A stretch of DNA of 64,000 nucleotides from Aquabacterium sp. CECT 9606 (GTDB taxonomy: Bacteria > Pseudomonadota > Gammaproteobacteria > Burkholderiales > Burkholderiaceae_C). The position numbers and the translations under genes were made by a program. Within the stretch, counting starts at the first letter, position 1. Each line of letters opens with the position of its first letter. Positions 1-8,187 of the stretch are shown here, piece after piece. Location of the stretch: positions 744,001-808,000 of the forward strand of contig NZ_CAKKNB010000001.1 in assembly GCF_918741295.1 (NCBI RefSeq). Reading direction: 5' to 3'. Under the pieces are notes generated by a model. The model ran no database searches, had not been told where the DNA came from, and saw only the letters and a list, made by a program, of their open reading frames with translations.

Positions 1-1
1 G

Positions 2-796
2 CTGGCGGGTGCCCACGCCATGGACCTGCATTTCGCGCAGGCACCGCTTGAATCCAACCTGCCTGTGTGGCTGGGGCTGCTCGACGTCTGGTACCGCAAT
101 TTCAAGGGCTACACCAGCCACGGCATCGCGCCTTACCACCATGGGCTGAGGCGTTTGCCCGCTTACCTTCAGCAGCTGCTGATGGAAAGCAACGGCAAGA
201 GCGTGGACCAGGATGGCGAGCCTTTGCCATACGCCACCAGCGACGTGGTGTGGGGCGAGCCGGGCACCAACGGCCAGCACGCCTTCTTCCAGATGCTGCA
301 CCAAGGCTCGGATGTCATCCCGCTGGAGTTCATCCTGGTCAGGCAAGCCACTCACCGCGATGAAAGCCAATGGTCGCCTGCGCTGCAGGCTTTGATGGCG
401 CAACAGCACCAGGTCTTGCTGAGCAATGGGCTGGCCCAAGCGCAGGCCTTGATGTGGGGCAAGACCCAGCAGGAGGCCGTGCAGGAAACCGTGCCCACGG
501 CGGCCTCCAGCGGCTTGGCGGTTGATGTGCTGGCGCGGCACCGCACGTTCGCTGGCAACCGCCCCAGCCTGACCTTGGTGCTGGACCAGCTCACGCCCGA
601 ATCCCTGGGCGCCCTGGTGGCGCTTTACGAGCACCGTACTTTTGTGAGCGGTGCCTTGTGGGGCATCAACTCTTTCGACCAATGGGGCGTGGAGCTGGGC
701 AAGGCGCTGAGCAAGGACCTGCTCCCCCGCTTGGCCACAGGCGATGTCTCTGGCCTGGATGCCGCCACGGCGGCCCTCATCGGGCGCCTTCGATGA
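2..796 (+). CDS. pgi: glucose-6-phosphate isomerase, C-terminal part (5' end outside window)
   Basis: Interconverts glucose 6-phosphate and fructose 6-phosphate in the cytoplasm. The frame is already open at the window edge and reads LAGAHAMD before the first internal Met, so this is the last 264 residues of a longer protein. The segment GTNGQHAFFQ with the following HQG carries the active-site His. The closing signature FDQWGVELGK contains the conserved catalytic Lys of the PGI family. The stop overlaps the start of the downstream phosphatase gene by ATGA, so the two are probably translationally coupled. Confidence 0.96.
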   Translation: MAGAHAMDLHFAQAPLESNLPVWLGLLDVWYRNFKGYTSHGIAPYHHGLRRLPAYLQQLLMESNGKSVDQDGEPLPYATSDVVWGEPGTNGQHAFFQMLHQGSDVIPLEFILVRQATHRDESQWSPALQALMAQQHQVLLSNGLAQAQALMWGKTQQEAVQETVPTAASSGLAVDVLARHRTFAGNRPSLTLVLDQLTPESLGALVALYEHRTFVSGALWGINSFDQWGVELGKALSKDLLPRLATGDVSGLDAATAALIGRLR

Positions 797-1452
797 AGGA
801 CTTGCCGTGCGAGGCGGTGGTGTTCGACTTGGGCGGCGTGGTCTTCAACTGGAGCCCGCCTGATCTGATCTTGTCGCTGTGGCCGCACCTGGCCACCACA
901 CGCGACCAGGCGCAGGCCTTGGCCCTGAGCATCTTCCAGTCTTTCACGCCCGGCAGCGACTGGACCGAGTTTGACCGGGGCCGTTTGCAGCGGCCCGAGA
1001 TTGACCACAGATTGGCCCAGCGCACCGGGCTGGCTTACCCAGACCTGCACCATTTGCTGGATGCCATTCCTGTTCACCTGGCGCCCATCGCCGCCACGGT
1101 GAGTTGGATTGAACGCCTGGCCGTGGCTGGCACGCGACTGCATTACCTGTCGAACATGCCCAGCCCCTATGCCGACTACCTGTTGCGCGAACATGCTGTC
1201 ATGCAGCACTTTCGCGATGGCGTGTTTTCATGCGAGGTGGGGCAGATCAAGCCCGAGGCGGCCATCTTCGCCACTGCGGCGGAGCAGTTTGGGCTGGCGC
1301 CCAGCCGCTGTGTGTTCATCGATGACCACGCGGGCAATGTGGCCGCCGCCCAGCAACTGGGATGGAAAACGGTTCAGTTCGTGGATGCGGGCCAATGCGA
1401 GCGCGAGTTGATCAAGCTGGGCGCCTTGCCCAGCCCCGATCAAGCGCCTTGA
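793..1452 (+). CDS. HAD-superfamily phosphatase, YihX-like
   Basis: A 219-residue haloacid-dehalogenase-type hydrolase. Motif I is VFDLGGVVF with the nucleophilic Asp, motif II is the Ser of YLSNMPSP, motif III is the Lys of IKPEAAIF, and motif IV is FIDDHAGN. Length and motif spacing resemble E. coli YihX, a sugar-phosphate phosphatase acting on glucose 1-phosphate. The ATGA overlap with pgi fits a role in hexose-phosphate metabolism, but the substrate is inferred. An upstream in-frame extension to about 658 lies inside pgi and was rejected; the MKDL start matches the family. Confidence 0.85.
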   Translation: MKDLPCEAVVFDLGGVVFNWSPPDLILSLWPHLATTRDQAQALALSIFQSFTPGSDWTEFDRGRLQRPEIDHRLAQRTGLAYPDLHHLLDAIPVHLAPIAATVSWIERLAVAGTRLHYLSNMPSPYADYLLREHAVMQHFRDGVFSCEVGQIKPEAAIFATAAEQFGLAPSRCVFIDDHAGNVAAAQQLGWKTVQFVDAGQCERELIKLGALPSPDQAP

Positions 1453-1456
1453 AGCT

Positions 1457-2383
1457 TCAAGCTGTTTCGGTTTCGCTCAAAGCTTTGCGCATTTTTTTCA
1501 TCGCGGCCACTTCGATTTGACGAATGCGCTCGGCGCTGACGCCGTAGTTGGCGGCCAAATCATGCAGCGTCATGCCGCCCGAGCCATTGTCATTCACTTT
1601 CAGCCAGCGTTCTTCAACGATGCGGCGGCTGCGGTCGTCCAGCTGGTTCAGGGCGTGCGTGATGCCGTCGCTGGCCAGCCAGTCGCGGTGATGGGCCTCA
1701 ATGACGCGAGTGGGCTCATGCGCATCGTCCGACAAATAAGCCATGGGGGCGGCAGGGCCCTCATGGTCGTCGTCGGCCGGGGCTTCGAGCGCCACATCGC
1801 CACCCGACATGCGGGTTTCCATTTCGATGACGTCTTCGGGGCGCACATCCAGTTCGTGCGCCACGCGCTGGATTTCTGATTCGCTGAAACCCATGCGGCC
1901 CACGTGGGCATCATCGGCATCGCCCTTGTACTGGTGCTTGAGCGAGCGCAGGTTGAAGAACAGCTTGCGCTGGGCCTTGGTCGTGGCGACCTTGACCATG
2001 CGCCAATTCTTCAAGATGTACTCGTGGATCTCGGCCTTGATCCAGTGCATGGCGTAGCTCACCAGGCGCACGCCCTGATCAGGGTCAAAGCGCTTGACGG
2101 CCTTCATCAAGCCCACATTGCCTTCCTGGATCAGGTCGCCCTGGGGCAGGCCGTAGCCCACGTACTGGCGCGAGATGGACACCACCAGGCGCAGGTGGGA
2201 CAGCACCAAGCGCCCGGCAGCCTGAACGTCGCCCTCAGAACGGAGTTTGCGCGCCAGATCCTGCTCTTCTTCCACTTTGAGCATGGGAATGTCTTGCACG
2301 GCGCGAATGTAGGCGTCCAGGTTGCCCAGCGAGGGAACCAGGGTCCAGGGATCACGGGTGGTCAAGGCGGTAGCGGCAGTCAT
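1457..2383 (-). CDS. rpoH: RNA polymerase sigma-32 heat-shock factor
   Basis: Directs RNA polymerase to heat-shock promoters. The 308-residue protein has the region 2 core (GYGLPQGDLIQEGNVGLM) and a region 4 helix-turn-helix (YGVSAERIRQIE). It also carries the RpoH box QRKLFFNLR, which separates this family from RpoD and RpoS. The MTAATALTT start was chosen because the 17 upstream codons run into the CIRCE operator. It converges with the phosphatase gene with only four bases between them. The perfect CIRCE 45 bases upstream of the start implies HrcA repression. Confidence 0.95.
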   Translation of the reverse strand: MTAATALTTRDPWTLVPSLGNLDAYIRAVQDIPMLKVEEEQDLARKLRSEGDVQAAGRLVLSHLRLVVSISRQYVGYGLPQGDLIQEGNVGLMKAVKRFDPDQGVRLVSYAMHWIKAEIHEYILKNWRMVKVATTKAQRKLFFNLRSLKHQYKGDADDAHVGRMGFSESEIQRVAHELDVRPEDVIEMETRMSGGDVALEAPADDDHEGPAAPMAYLSDDAHEPTRVIEAHHRDWLASDGITHALNQLDDRSRRIVEERWLKVNDNGSGGMTLHDLAANYGVSAERIRQIEVAAMKKMRKALSETETA

Positions 2384-2427
2384 CGTTGGCGTCCTTTCGG
2401 AATCATCCTTTGCTGTGAGCAGAAATA

Positions 2428-2454
2428 TTAGCACTCTATTGCTTTGAGTGCTAA
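2428..2454 (-). promoter_or_regulatory. CIRCE operator (HrcA binding site) upstream of rpoH
   Basis: TTAGCACTC, nine bases, GAGTGCTAA is an exact match to the canonical CIRCE inverted repeat (9-bp arms, N9). It lies 45 bases upstream of the rpoH ATG. A TAATAT sequence on the rpoH strand at 2425-2430 overlaps its proximal arm and could be a -10 element, so HrcA bound here would block transcription. No hrcA gene is in this window. Confidence 0.93.
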
Positions 2455-2919
2455 GTGCTGAAAAGTTCCCCGGAAGGGGCTTCCAGGGGCTCTTTCATTG
2501 GCCGCAAATGCCGGTCTGGAGTTGCCATCTTGAACTTTCCGGGATCTACCACCAGCAAGCGGATTTTTAACGCGATCTTGCGTGGCGCACCTGGCCAGAA
2601 CATGCGCAGTTGGCAATGACTCGTCATCGATCAAGCCACTGCGGTGTGCATCAACAGCACATGCCGCCTTCAAAAATGAAACTCGGGGATTAATGGGTGC
2701 AATTACATGTGTCGCATTGAGTTCCTCGCATCGCGAACTTTTGATAAGTGATTGATGTGCAAGGATTAAATCAGTGCCGTAATTAAATGAAATATTGGAA
2801 ACGTTAATCGTTCAGGGTTTTTGCCTAATCGATTTATTTGAACAACTTCTAATCTCGCCCCGCTGACTTCTTCAGCGCATAGACCTGTTTGGACTAATAA
2901 AACCCTAGGAGTAGATACT
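2455..2919. other. 465-bp intergenic region, AT-richer than its surroundings
   Basis: Between the rpoH operator and the secreted-protein gene I see no credible gene. The only open frame, on the minus strand from about 2673, has no family resemblance and runs through the CIRCE site. Base composition becomes AT-rich toward the downstream gene (roughly 2690-2920). This region must hold the promoter of the secreted-protein gene, but I could not pick a convincing -35/-10 pair. Confidence 0.6.
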
Positions 2920-4146
2920 TTGAAATCGTCCACCCTTTTAAACCGCCTACGCGGCACGATCGCGCTTGCTGCCATTGCAGCCGTGACGCTAACGCCAAAC
3001 ACGGCAAGCGCGTTGGATCCGGCCTTGGTGCCTTCCATCGGCGCGGATACCGGCCGCTTCACGCTGCCAATCTCTTGCCAGATCAGCGTGGGCACCCTCA
3101 ACATCATCAAGATCGCGGGCACCGTTGACATCCAAGGCATCGCGCCTGTCCAGCTTGGGCCCGGACAAGAGTTTTACCTGTCGCAGGGAAGCGGGGCGCT
3201 GACGCTGCCACCTTGGCTTTCGTCACTCGGAGGGCTCGTTGCCATCGACAAGGCCGATGCCATCGTTTCCAGCCTGCGGATCGGCGCAACGCGGTCGACC
3301 CCCGCCACGGTTGATCTTGCGAAACTCTACGACCTGAGCGTGGCGGATGTTCCTGTCACGGCAGGGCGGGCCATCACCGTCGGTTTGCCGAAAACAGGCG
3401 ATTTCCGGGTAGGGCCTTACACCGCCCCCGCCGATGGCCGCATTCAGTTCCGCTTTGAAGGAGCTTCCGCAGATGTGACGCTGAAATCCAAGATTGGTTT
3501 CAAAATCAAGGTCCATGCGGAGTGCGCAGCCTCACAGGGCAATGCTCTCTTGTCGGTTGCGGTGGGCAACGAAGTCGATCCGAGCAAGGCGGCGCTGTAC
3601 GAGGGTGAGCCGCTGTCCTATCCCAAGGTGGCGGCCGGCAACTTGGTGGGCATCGTCCACGCGCCGTACAAGTGCAATATCGGAGGGCAGCAATACGACG
3701 TTGGCGTGGCTGTTGGCGGGGTGATTCCACTCGCCGTGAAACGCGCAGGCACCCTGTCCATCACCGAGGCGTCAGGTGCATTCACTTTGCCAGCATCGAC
3801 CGTGAACCGGCTCATGGACGCGGGAATCACCTCGGTACAAGGGAAAGTCAGTGAGCTCGAGTTGATCGTGGACCACGGCACACCAGCGAACCCGAACGTG
3901 CTGCCAGGCGGAACGGACATCCCTGCCACCACACTCCAGCGCGATAAGCCGGTTGTTGTGTCCTTGCCAGTCAATGGCACGGTCACGGCAGGACCGTTCA
4001 AGCCGGACGGTACCGCCGAGTCCATGGTGATCGGCATGGGCAGCGCAGCGGGCGCTCTGCAGTTCAATGGCAATGGCCAGAACGTTCCGGTGACTTGTCC
4101 GAAGCCGCAACCGGATGCCCTGCTGGTTGATGCTCCACTGATCTAA
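2920..4146 (+). CDS. secreted protein with two internal repeats, unknown function
   Basis: A 408-residue protein with a Sec signal peptide: basic residues, a hydrophobic stretch at about 14-24, and a probable cleavage after TASA near residue 31. The mature part holds two related domains, about 47-205 and 248-395. Each opens with a Cys (53, 252), has a SGA.TLP motif, a V.LP..G...GP segment, and closes with a Cys (202, 393), suggesting one disulfide per domain. The layout faintly recalls tandem Cys-bounded domains of secreted actinobacterial proteins (DUF6801-like); this is a resemblance only. The start is UUG, preceded by AGGAG eight bases away, and no in-frame ATG suits the signal peptide. 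A terminator follows at once, so the gene is monocistronic. Confidence 0.85.
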   Translation: MKSSTLLNRLRGTIALAAIAAVTLTPNTASALDPALVPSIGADTGRFTLPISCQISVGTLNIIKIAGTVDIQGIAPVQLGPGQEFYLSQGSGALTLPPWLSSLGGLVAIDKADAIVSSLRIGATRSTPATVDLAKLYDLSVADVPVTAGRAITVGLPKTGDFRVGPYTAPADGRIQFRFEGASADVTLKSKIGFKIKVHAECAASQGNALLSVAVGNEVDPSKAALYEGEPLSYPKVAAGNLVGIVHAPYKCNIGGQQYDVGVAVGGVIPLAVKRAGTLSITEASGAFTLPASTVNRLMDAGITSVQGKVSELELIVDHGTPANPNVLPGGTDIPATTLQRDKPVVVSLPVNGTVTAGPFKPDGTAESMVIGMGSAAGALQFNGNGQNVPVTCPKPQPDALLVDAPLI

Positions 4147-4166
4147 GCCACCACTGCTGATTTGAA

Positions 4167-4193
4167 GGGGCGTCTTCATGGCGCCCTTTTTTT
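4167..4193 (+). terminator. rho-independent terminator of the secreted-protein gene
   Basis: GGGGCGTC, loop TTCAT, GGCGCCCT forms an eight-pair stem including two wobbles. A run of seven T follows. It begins 21 bases after the stop codon. Confidence 0.85.
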
Positions 4194-4389
4194 ATTCAAA
4201 TGCGAATTGAATGTGGATTGAATATTCTCAGGCTTTCGGTAAGTGCCATTCGCTTGTGGCGCTTGTCGAGAAGGGACGGGCGACGAGCACTTGGCTGATC
4301 TGCGCTGAAAGCCCGTATTGAAATTCAGAATTGAACGAAGAAAATTCGGCATAGTTTGATATCTAGGGCGCCCTGCCAGGAGAGTTCCC

Positions 4390-5088
4390 ATGTCCGAAGA
4401 GCGGATGCTTGAACACGCGTTGCCTGAATTGGCCGAAGCGCGTGGAGATCTACAAAAACTCACCATGCGGGAGTCGGTGGTGCGGTTTTACGCGCGCCAT
4501 GAAGCGCGTCTGAACAACGCTGTTCAGACCTCATCCCAGGCCTTGGCTTGCGAGGCTGGCTGCAGCTATTGTTGCCGCCAGTTTGAGGTTGTGGCCCACC
4601 CCTTTGAGGTGTTCGAGGTTCAAGCCTACGTGACCAAGCATTTCACGCCAGAGCAACTGCGCAGCGTGATGGAACGCGCCACCCGCAATGTGAACGAGCG
4701 CAAGGCCGCGACTGAGGCGGATCGGCTCACCCTCAGGCCGACTTGCCCATTTTTGGTCAACCACAGCTGTTCGGTCTACGCGGCCCGGCCATCGGTTTGC
4801 CGCAATTACCATTCGACCGACAAAGACAACTGCCAGAAGGCGTTTGAGGACCCCTTCAGCACCTGGCCCAATACCTACGCGGACGAGGTCTTCCACACGG
4901 CGATGGGCAGTGCGGCAGGCTTCAAGAAAGCGGTAGAGGAGTTGGGGTTGGACACGCGGGCCTACCACTTGTCGGCGGCCTTTTTGGAGGCCATGCGGAG
5001 CCCTGATAGCGCCAAGCGATTCAAGAGCGGGAAACGCGCCTTCTTGAAGGCGACCACGTCCAGTTTTGAGGAAGGATCGGGGTCATAG
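4390..5088 (+). CDS. YkgJ-family cysteine-cluster protein
   Basis: A 232-residue cytoplasmic protein of the YkgJ/CxxCxxCC family, thought to bind a metal or iron-sulfur centre; its reaction is unknown. The cluster is visible as CEAGCSYCC at about residues 54-62, then CPFLVNHSCSVYAARPSVCRNY near residues 119-140. An AGGAGAG ribosome-binding site lies five bases before the ATG. The gene stands alone between the terminator at 4193 and the radical SAM promoter at about 5107. Confidence 0.85.
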   Translation: MSEERMLEHALPELAEARGDLQKLTMRESVVRFYARHEARLNNAVQTSSQALACEAGCSYCCRQFEVVAHPFEVFEVQAYVTKHFTPEQLRSVMERATRNVNERKAATEADRLTLRPTCPFLVNHSCSVYAARPSVCRNYHSTDKDNCQKAFEDPFSTWPNTYADEVFHTAMGSAAGFKKAVEELGLDTRAYHLSAAFLEAMRSPDSAKRFKSGKRAFLKATTSSFEEGSGS

Positions 5089-5106
5089 CGATTGTATTTT
5101 TTGGGC

Positions 5107-5142
5107 TTGGCAGTCGCCGCAATGTGCTGTATAAATACACAG
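5107..5142 (+). promoter_or_regulatory. sigma-70 promoter with LexA (SOS) box over the -10
   Basis: TTGGCA (5107-5112), a 17-base spacer and TATAAA (5130-5135) form a strong sigma-70-type promoter. CTGTATAAATACACAG (5127-5142) matches the gamma/beta-proteobacterial LexA box CTGT-N8-ACAG exactly and covers the -10. The radical SAM ATG is at 5147, so the expected transcription start leaves only about 0-5 untranslated bases. Confidence 0.85.
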
Positions 5143-5146
5143 TATC

Positions 5147-6262
5147 ATGCTGCCTGACGACCGCCTGCTGGCCAAGCCCTTCAAAGGGCGTGGCACTGCC
5201 ACCCGCATCCTGCACCGCTTCAACAAAGAAGGGCGGGAGCGGATCGACGATGGCTGGCCGGCCGATGGCGGGGATGAGGACGCTGAAGCGCCTCCAGTGC
5301 AGACCCAGGTCACGCACGAGCACGCCAAGACCATCCTGAGCCGCAATGACTCGCCAGACTTGCCCTTCACCTGGTCCATCAATCCCTACCGGGGCTGTGA
5401 GCATGGCTGCATCTATTGCTATGCCCGTCCCACCCACAGCTACCTGAACCTGTCGCCCGGCCTGGATTTCGAGACCCGCCTGGTGGCCAAGGTCAACGCG
5501 GCCGATTGCCTGAGGCGAGAGCTGGCCAAGGCGAGCTACCAGCCCAGCGCCATCAACCTGGGCTCGGCCACCGATTGCTACCAGCCTATTGAGCGCGAGC
5601 TGGGCATCACCCGTTCGGTGCTGCAGGTGCTCACCGAGTGCCAGCACCCTTTCTCGATCGTGACCAAATCCAGCGGCGTTGAGCGGGATCTGGATTTGAT
5701 CAGCTTGGCGGCGCGGCGCCATCAGGCGCTGGTGCTGGTCAGCATCACCACGCTTGATCCGGTGCTGTGCCGCAAGCTGGAGCCGCGTGCGGCGGCTCCT
5801 CACCGGCGTTTGTTGACCGTCAAGCGCCTGGCCGAGGCAGGGGTGCCGGTCGGCGTCAACGTGGCCCCCATCATCCCGTTTTTGAACGAGCCTGAGATCG
5901 AGCAGGTGATCAAGGCGGCGGCCGAGGCCGGTGCCGGGTCCATCCACTACACGGTGGTGCGCTTGCCCTGGGAGGTCAACCCCTTGTTCCAGGAATGGCT
6001 GCAGCACCACGTGCCCGAGCGGGCCGACCGCATCATGGCCCGCATCCGCGACATGCGCGGCGGCAAAGATTACGAAGCCGATTTTGCCCACCGCATGCGG
6101 GGCCATGGCCTGTGGGCCGAGTTGATCGCACAGCGGGTGGCCAAGGCGGCGGCACGGAATGGGCTGGCACGCAGGCCCCTGGTTGAGTTGGACATCGGCC
6201 TATTCAAGCGCCCTCAGGCGCCGCCTTCCGAGGCCGCCTCTCGGCAAGGGACCTTGTTCTGA
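5147..6262 (+). CDS. PA0069-family radical SAM protein, probably SOS-induced
   Basis: A 371-residue radical SAM enzyme related to the SplB group. The cluster motif CEHGCIYCYARP binds the 4Fe-4S centre used with S-adenosylmethionine, and the early FKGRGTATR segment is typical of the PA0069 family. The substrate is unknown; a role in DNA damage is suggested by the family's LexA control and by the LexA box here. This ATG is the first possible start, since an in-frame stop lies 13 bases upstream inside the LexA box. There is no Shine-Dalgarno site, consistent with a leaderless mRNA. Confidence 0.88.
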   Translation: MLPDDRLLAKPFKGRGTATRILHRFNKEGRERIDDGWPADGGDEDAEAPPVQTQVTHEHAKTILSRNDSPDLPFTWSINPYRGCEHGCIYCYARPTHSYLNLSPGLDFETRLVAKVNAADCLRRELAKASYQPSAINLGSATDCYQPIERELGITRSVLQVLTECQHPFSIVTKSSGVERDLDLISLAARRHQALVLVSITTLDPVLCRKLEPRAAAPHRRLLTVKRLAEAGVPVGVNVAPIIPFLNEPEIEQVIKAAAEAGAGSIHYTVVRLPWEVNPLFQEWLQHHVPERADRIMARIRDMRGGKDYEADFAHRMRGHGLWAELIAQRVAKAAARNGLARRPLVELDIGLFKRPQAPPSEAASRQGTLF

Positions 6263-6322
6263 CGCGGTCGGCCTTGCAGGGTTATAAAGCTTGCACCGTC
6301 ACTTCAGCATCGGGCACGTGTC

Positions 6323-7168
6323 ATGGGCAACAACAAGGACAGCAATGGAAATGGCAATGGCGACAAAGGCAAGGGCGCCAAATCAGGCGCGCGCCTGAGC
6401 AAACAGCAATACGGCGATTTGCTGGGCCCGTTGCAGATCGAGCTGAACAATCTGGCGCGTTGGGTGCAGCACCGTCAAAAGCGCTTGCTGATCGTGCTGG
6501 AGGGCCGGGACACGGCGGGCAAGGGCGGCGTCATCAACGCCATCAGCGAGACGCTCAACCCGCGCATGTGCCATGTGGTGGCGCTGAGCAAACCCACTGA
6601 GATCGAGCAAAGCCAGTGGTATTTTCAACGTCACGTGGCGCATTTGCCGGCTGGCGGCCACATCGTGCTGATGGACCGCAGCTGGTACAACCGCGCCGGG
6701 GTTGAAAAGGTGATGGGCTACAGCAGCGATGAGCAGGTTCAGCGCTTCATGAAGCAGACGCCGGTGTTCGAAAAGCTGCTGGTGGACGATGGCATCCTGC
6801 TCTTCAAGTACTGGCTCACGGTGGATCAGGAAGAGCAGGAGCAGCGCATGGCTGAGCGCTTGAACGACCCGCTCAAGCGTTGGAAGTTGTCGCCCATCGA
6901 TCTGGAAGCACGCCTGAAATACAAGGAATATGGGCAGGCGCGCGATGCCATGCTGGAGTCCACGCACACCAAGCATGCGCCCTGGACGCTGGTGGATTTC
7001 AATGACCAGCGCCGCGGGCGTTTGACCTTGATTCGCCACTTGCTGGATCAGTTGCCGGACTGCCAGGTGCCCGAGACCCAGCTGGCGTTCCCGCCCTTGC
7101 CCGGTAAACCGGCCAAGGAAGAGTTTGGCGGGCCCCTCAAGCCCATTCCCTCGGTCAAGGTTGCTTGA
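6323..7168 (+). CDS. ppk2: polyphosphate kinase 2 family protein
   Basis: Transfers phosphate between polyphosphate and nucleotides. The 281-residue protein has a Walker A loop (GRDTAGKGG), the PPK2 lid/Walker B region (LMDRSWYNRAG) and the conserved FKYWLTVDQEEQ stretch. Its single-domain length fits the short PPK2 classes. Whether it prefers ADP, GDP or AMP cannot be told from sequence. The N-terminal 25 residues are Asn/Gly/Lys-rich and probably disordered. It converges with dus with three bases between the stops. Confidence 0.92.
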   Translation: MGNNKDSNGNGNGDKGKGAKSGARLSKQQYGDLLGPLQIELNNLARWVQHRQKRLLIVLEGRDTAGKGGVINAISETLNPRMCHVVALSKPTEIEQSQWYFQRHVAHLPAGGHIVLMDRSWYNRAGVEKVMGYSSDEQVQRFMKQTPVFEKLLVDDGILLFKYWLTVDQEEQEQRMAERLNDPLKRWKLSPIDLEARLKYKEYGQARDAMLESTHTKHAPWTLVDFNDQRRGRLTLIRHLLDQLPDCQVPETQLAFPPLPGKPAKEEFGGPLKPIPSVKVA

Positions 7169-7171
7169 TCA

Positions 7172-8101
7172 TCAAGCGAACAAGGTTTGACCCACCACCG
7201 TGTGGTCGTTGGTGGTGCGAACGCGGCCATAGGCCTCTTCCGCCTCGGGGTAGTGACGCCTCAAGAAATTGAGCCACTGCTTGATGCGGCCGGCCCGGTG
7301 GCGAGGCTCGACACGGGTCTGGATCAGCTTCCAGAATTCCGCCATCAAAGGCAACAGCGATGACCAGGGCAGGCCTGGGTGCCCCGGCGTGGCGATGCTG
7401 AGCGCCAGCCCGGGATTGACGACCATGCCGCGCCCCAACATCAAGTCCTGGCAGCCCGAGGCCTGCTGGCAACGGCGGGCATCGTCCACGTTCCAGATCT
7501 CGCCATTGGCGACCACGGGGATGTTCACCGCCAGGCGGATTTCGTTCACGCGGTCCCAGTAGGCGGGCGGGCGGTAGGCGTCGGCCCGGGTGCGGGCGTG
7601 CACCACCAGCTCTTCGGCGCCACCGCTGGCCAGGGCCTGGGCGCATTCCACTGCCATCGAGTCGTCGAGGTAGCCCAACCGCATCTTGGCCGACACGGGC
7701 ATGTGGGCCGGCACGGCGCGGCGCACCGCGGCCACGATGGCGTGCAACAGCTCGGGATCGACCAGCAAGGCCGCGCCTCCGCCGTGCCGGTTCACGACCT
7801 TGGCCGGGCAGCCAAAGTTCAGGTCGATGCCGGCGGGGCCCAAGGTGGCCAGCCGGGCGGCGTTCTCGGCCAGGCAGCTGGGGTCGGAGCCCAGCAATTG
7901 CGCCCGCACAGGCACCCCCGCGTGCGTGCGGCCGCCGTTGAGCAGTTCGGGCACGATGCGCGTGAACACCCGCTCGGGCAGCAACTGGTCGGTGATGCGG
8001 ATGAACTCGGACACGCAGCGGTCGATGCCGCCCACGCGGGTCAGGATGTCGCGCAGGGGGAAATCCAGGAGGCCTTCCATGGGCGCGAGCAGGATGGTCA
8101 T
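7172..8101 (-). CDS. dusC: tRNA-dihydrouridine synthase, DusC-type
   Basis: Flavin-dependent reduction of uridine to dihydrouridine in tRNA. The 309-residue protein opens with the family start LLAPMEGLLDFPLRDIL, has the catalytic Cys in NFGCPAK, and FMN-site segments ANGEIWN and LGRGMVVNPG. DusC is favoured over DusA and DusB on overall length and the N-terminal motif. The start at 8101 was chosen because a 42-codon upstream extension overlaps the divergent P450 gene and has no family counterpart. Confidence 0.88.
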   Translation of the reverse strand: MTILLAPMEGLLDFPLRDILTRVGGIDRCVSEFIRITDQLLPERVFTRIVPELLNGGRTHAGVPVRAQLLGSDPSCLAENAARLATLGPAGIDLNFGCPAKVVNRHGGGAALLVDPELLHAIVAAVRRAVPAHMPVSAKMRLGYLDDSMAVECAQALASGGAEELVVHARTRADAYRPPAYWDRVNEIRLAVNIPVVANGEIWNVDDARRCQQASGCQDLMLGRGMVVNPGLALSIATPGHPGLPWSSLLPLMAEFWKLIQTRVEPRHRAGRIKQWLNFLRRHYPEAEEAYGRVRTTNDHTVVGQTLFA

Positions 8102-8187
8102 GAAAAAAATCAGGAGGGATGGGCCGGGCCGTAGTGTACGGAGCTTGGCCCGGCGTGTCTTGCATGCGAGACTGAAGGCCCACCGAG

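Noticed and set aside
2428-2673. 81-codon minus-strand frame upstream of rpoH
   Set aside because: It runs through the CIRCE operator and lacks a ribosome-binding site or any recognisable motif.
5021-6106. 361-codon open frame on the minus strand
   Set aside because: Antisense to the radical SAM gene, whose CxxxCxxC motif and promoter are clear.
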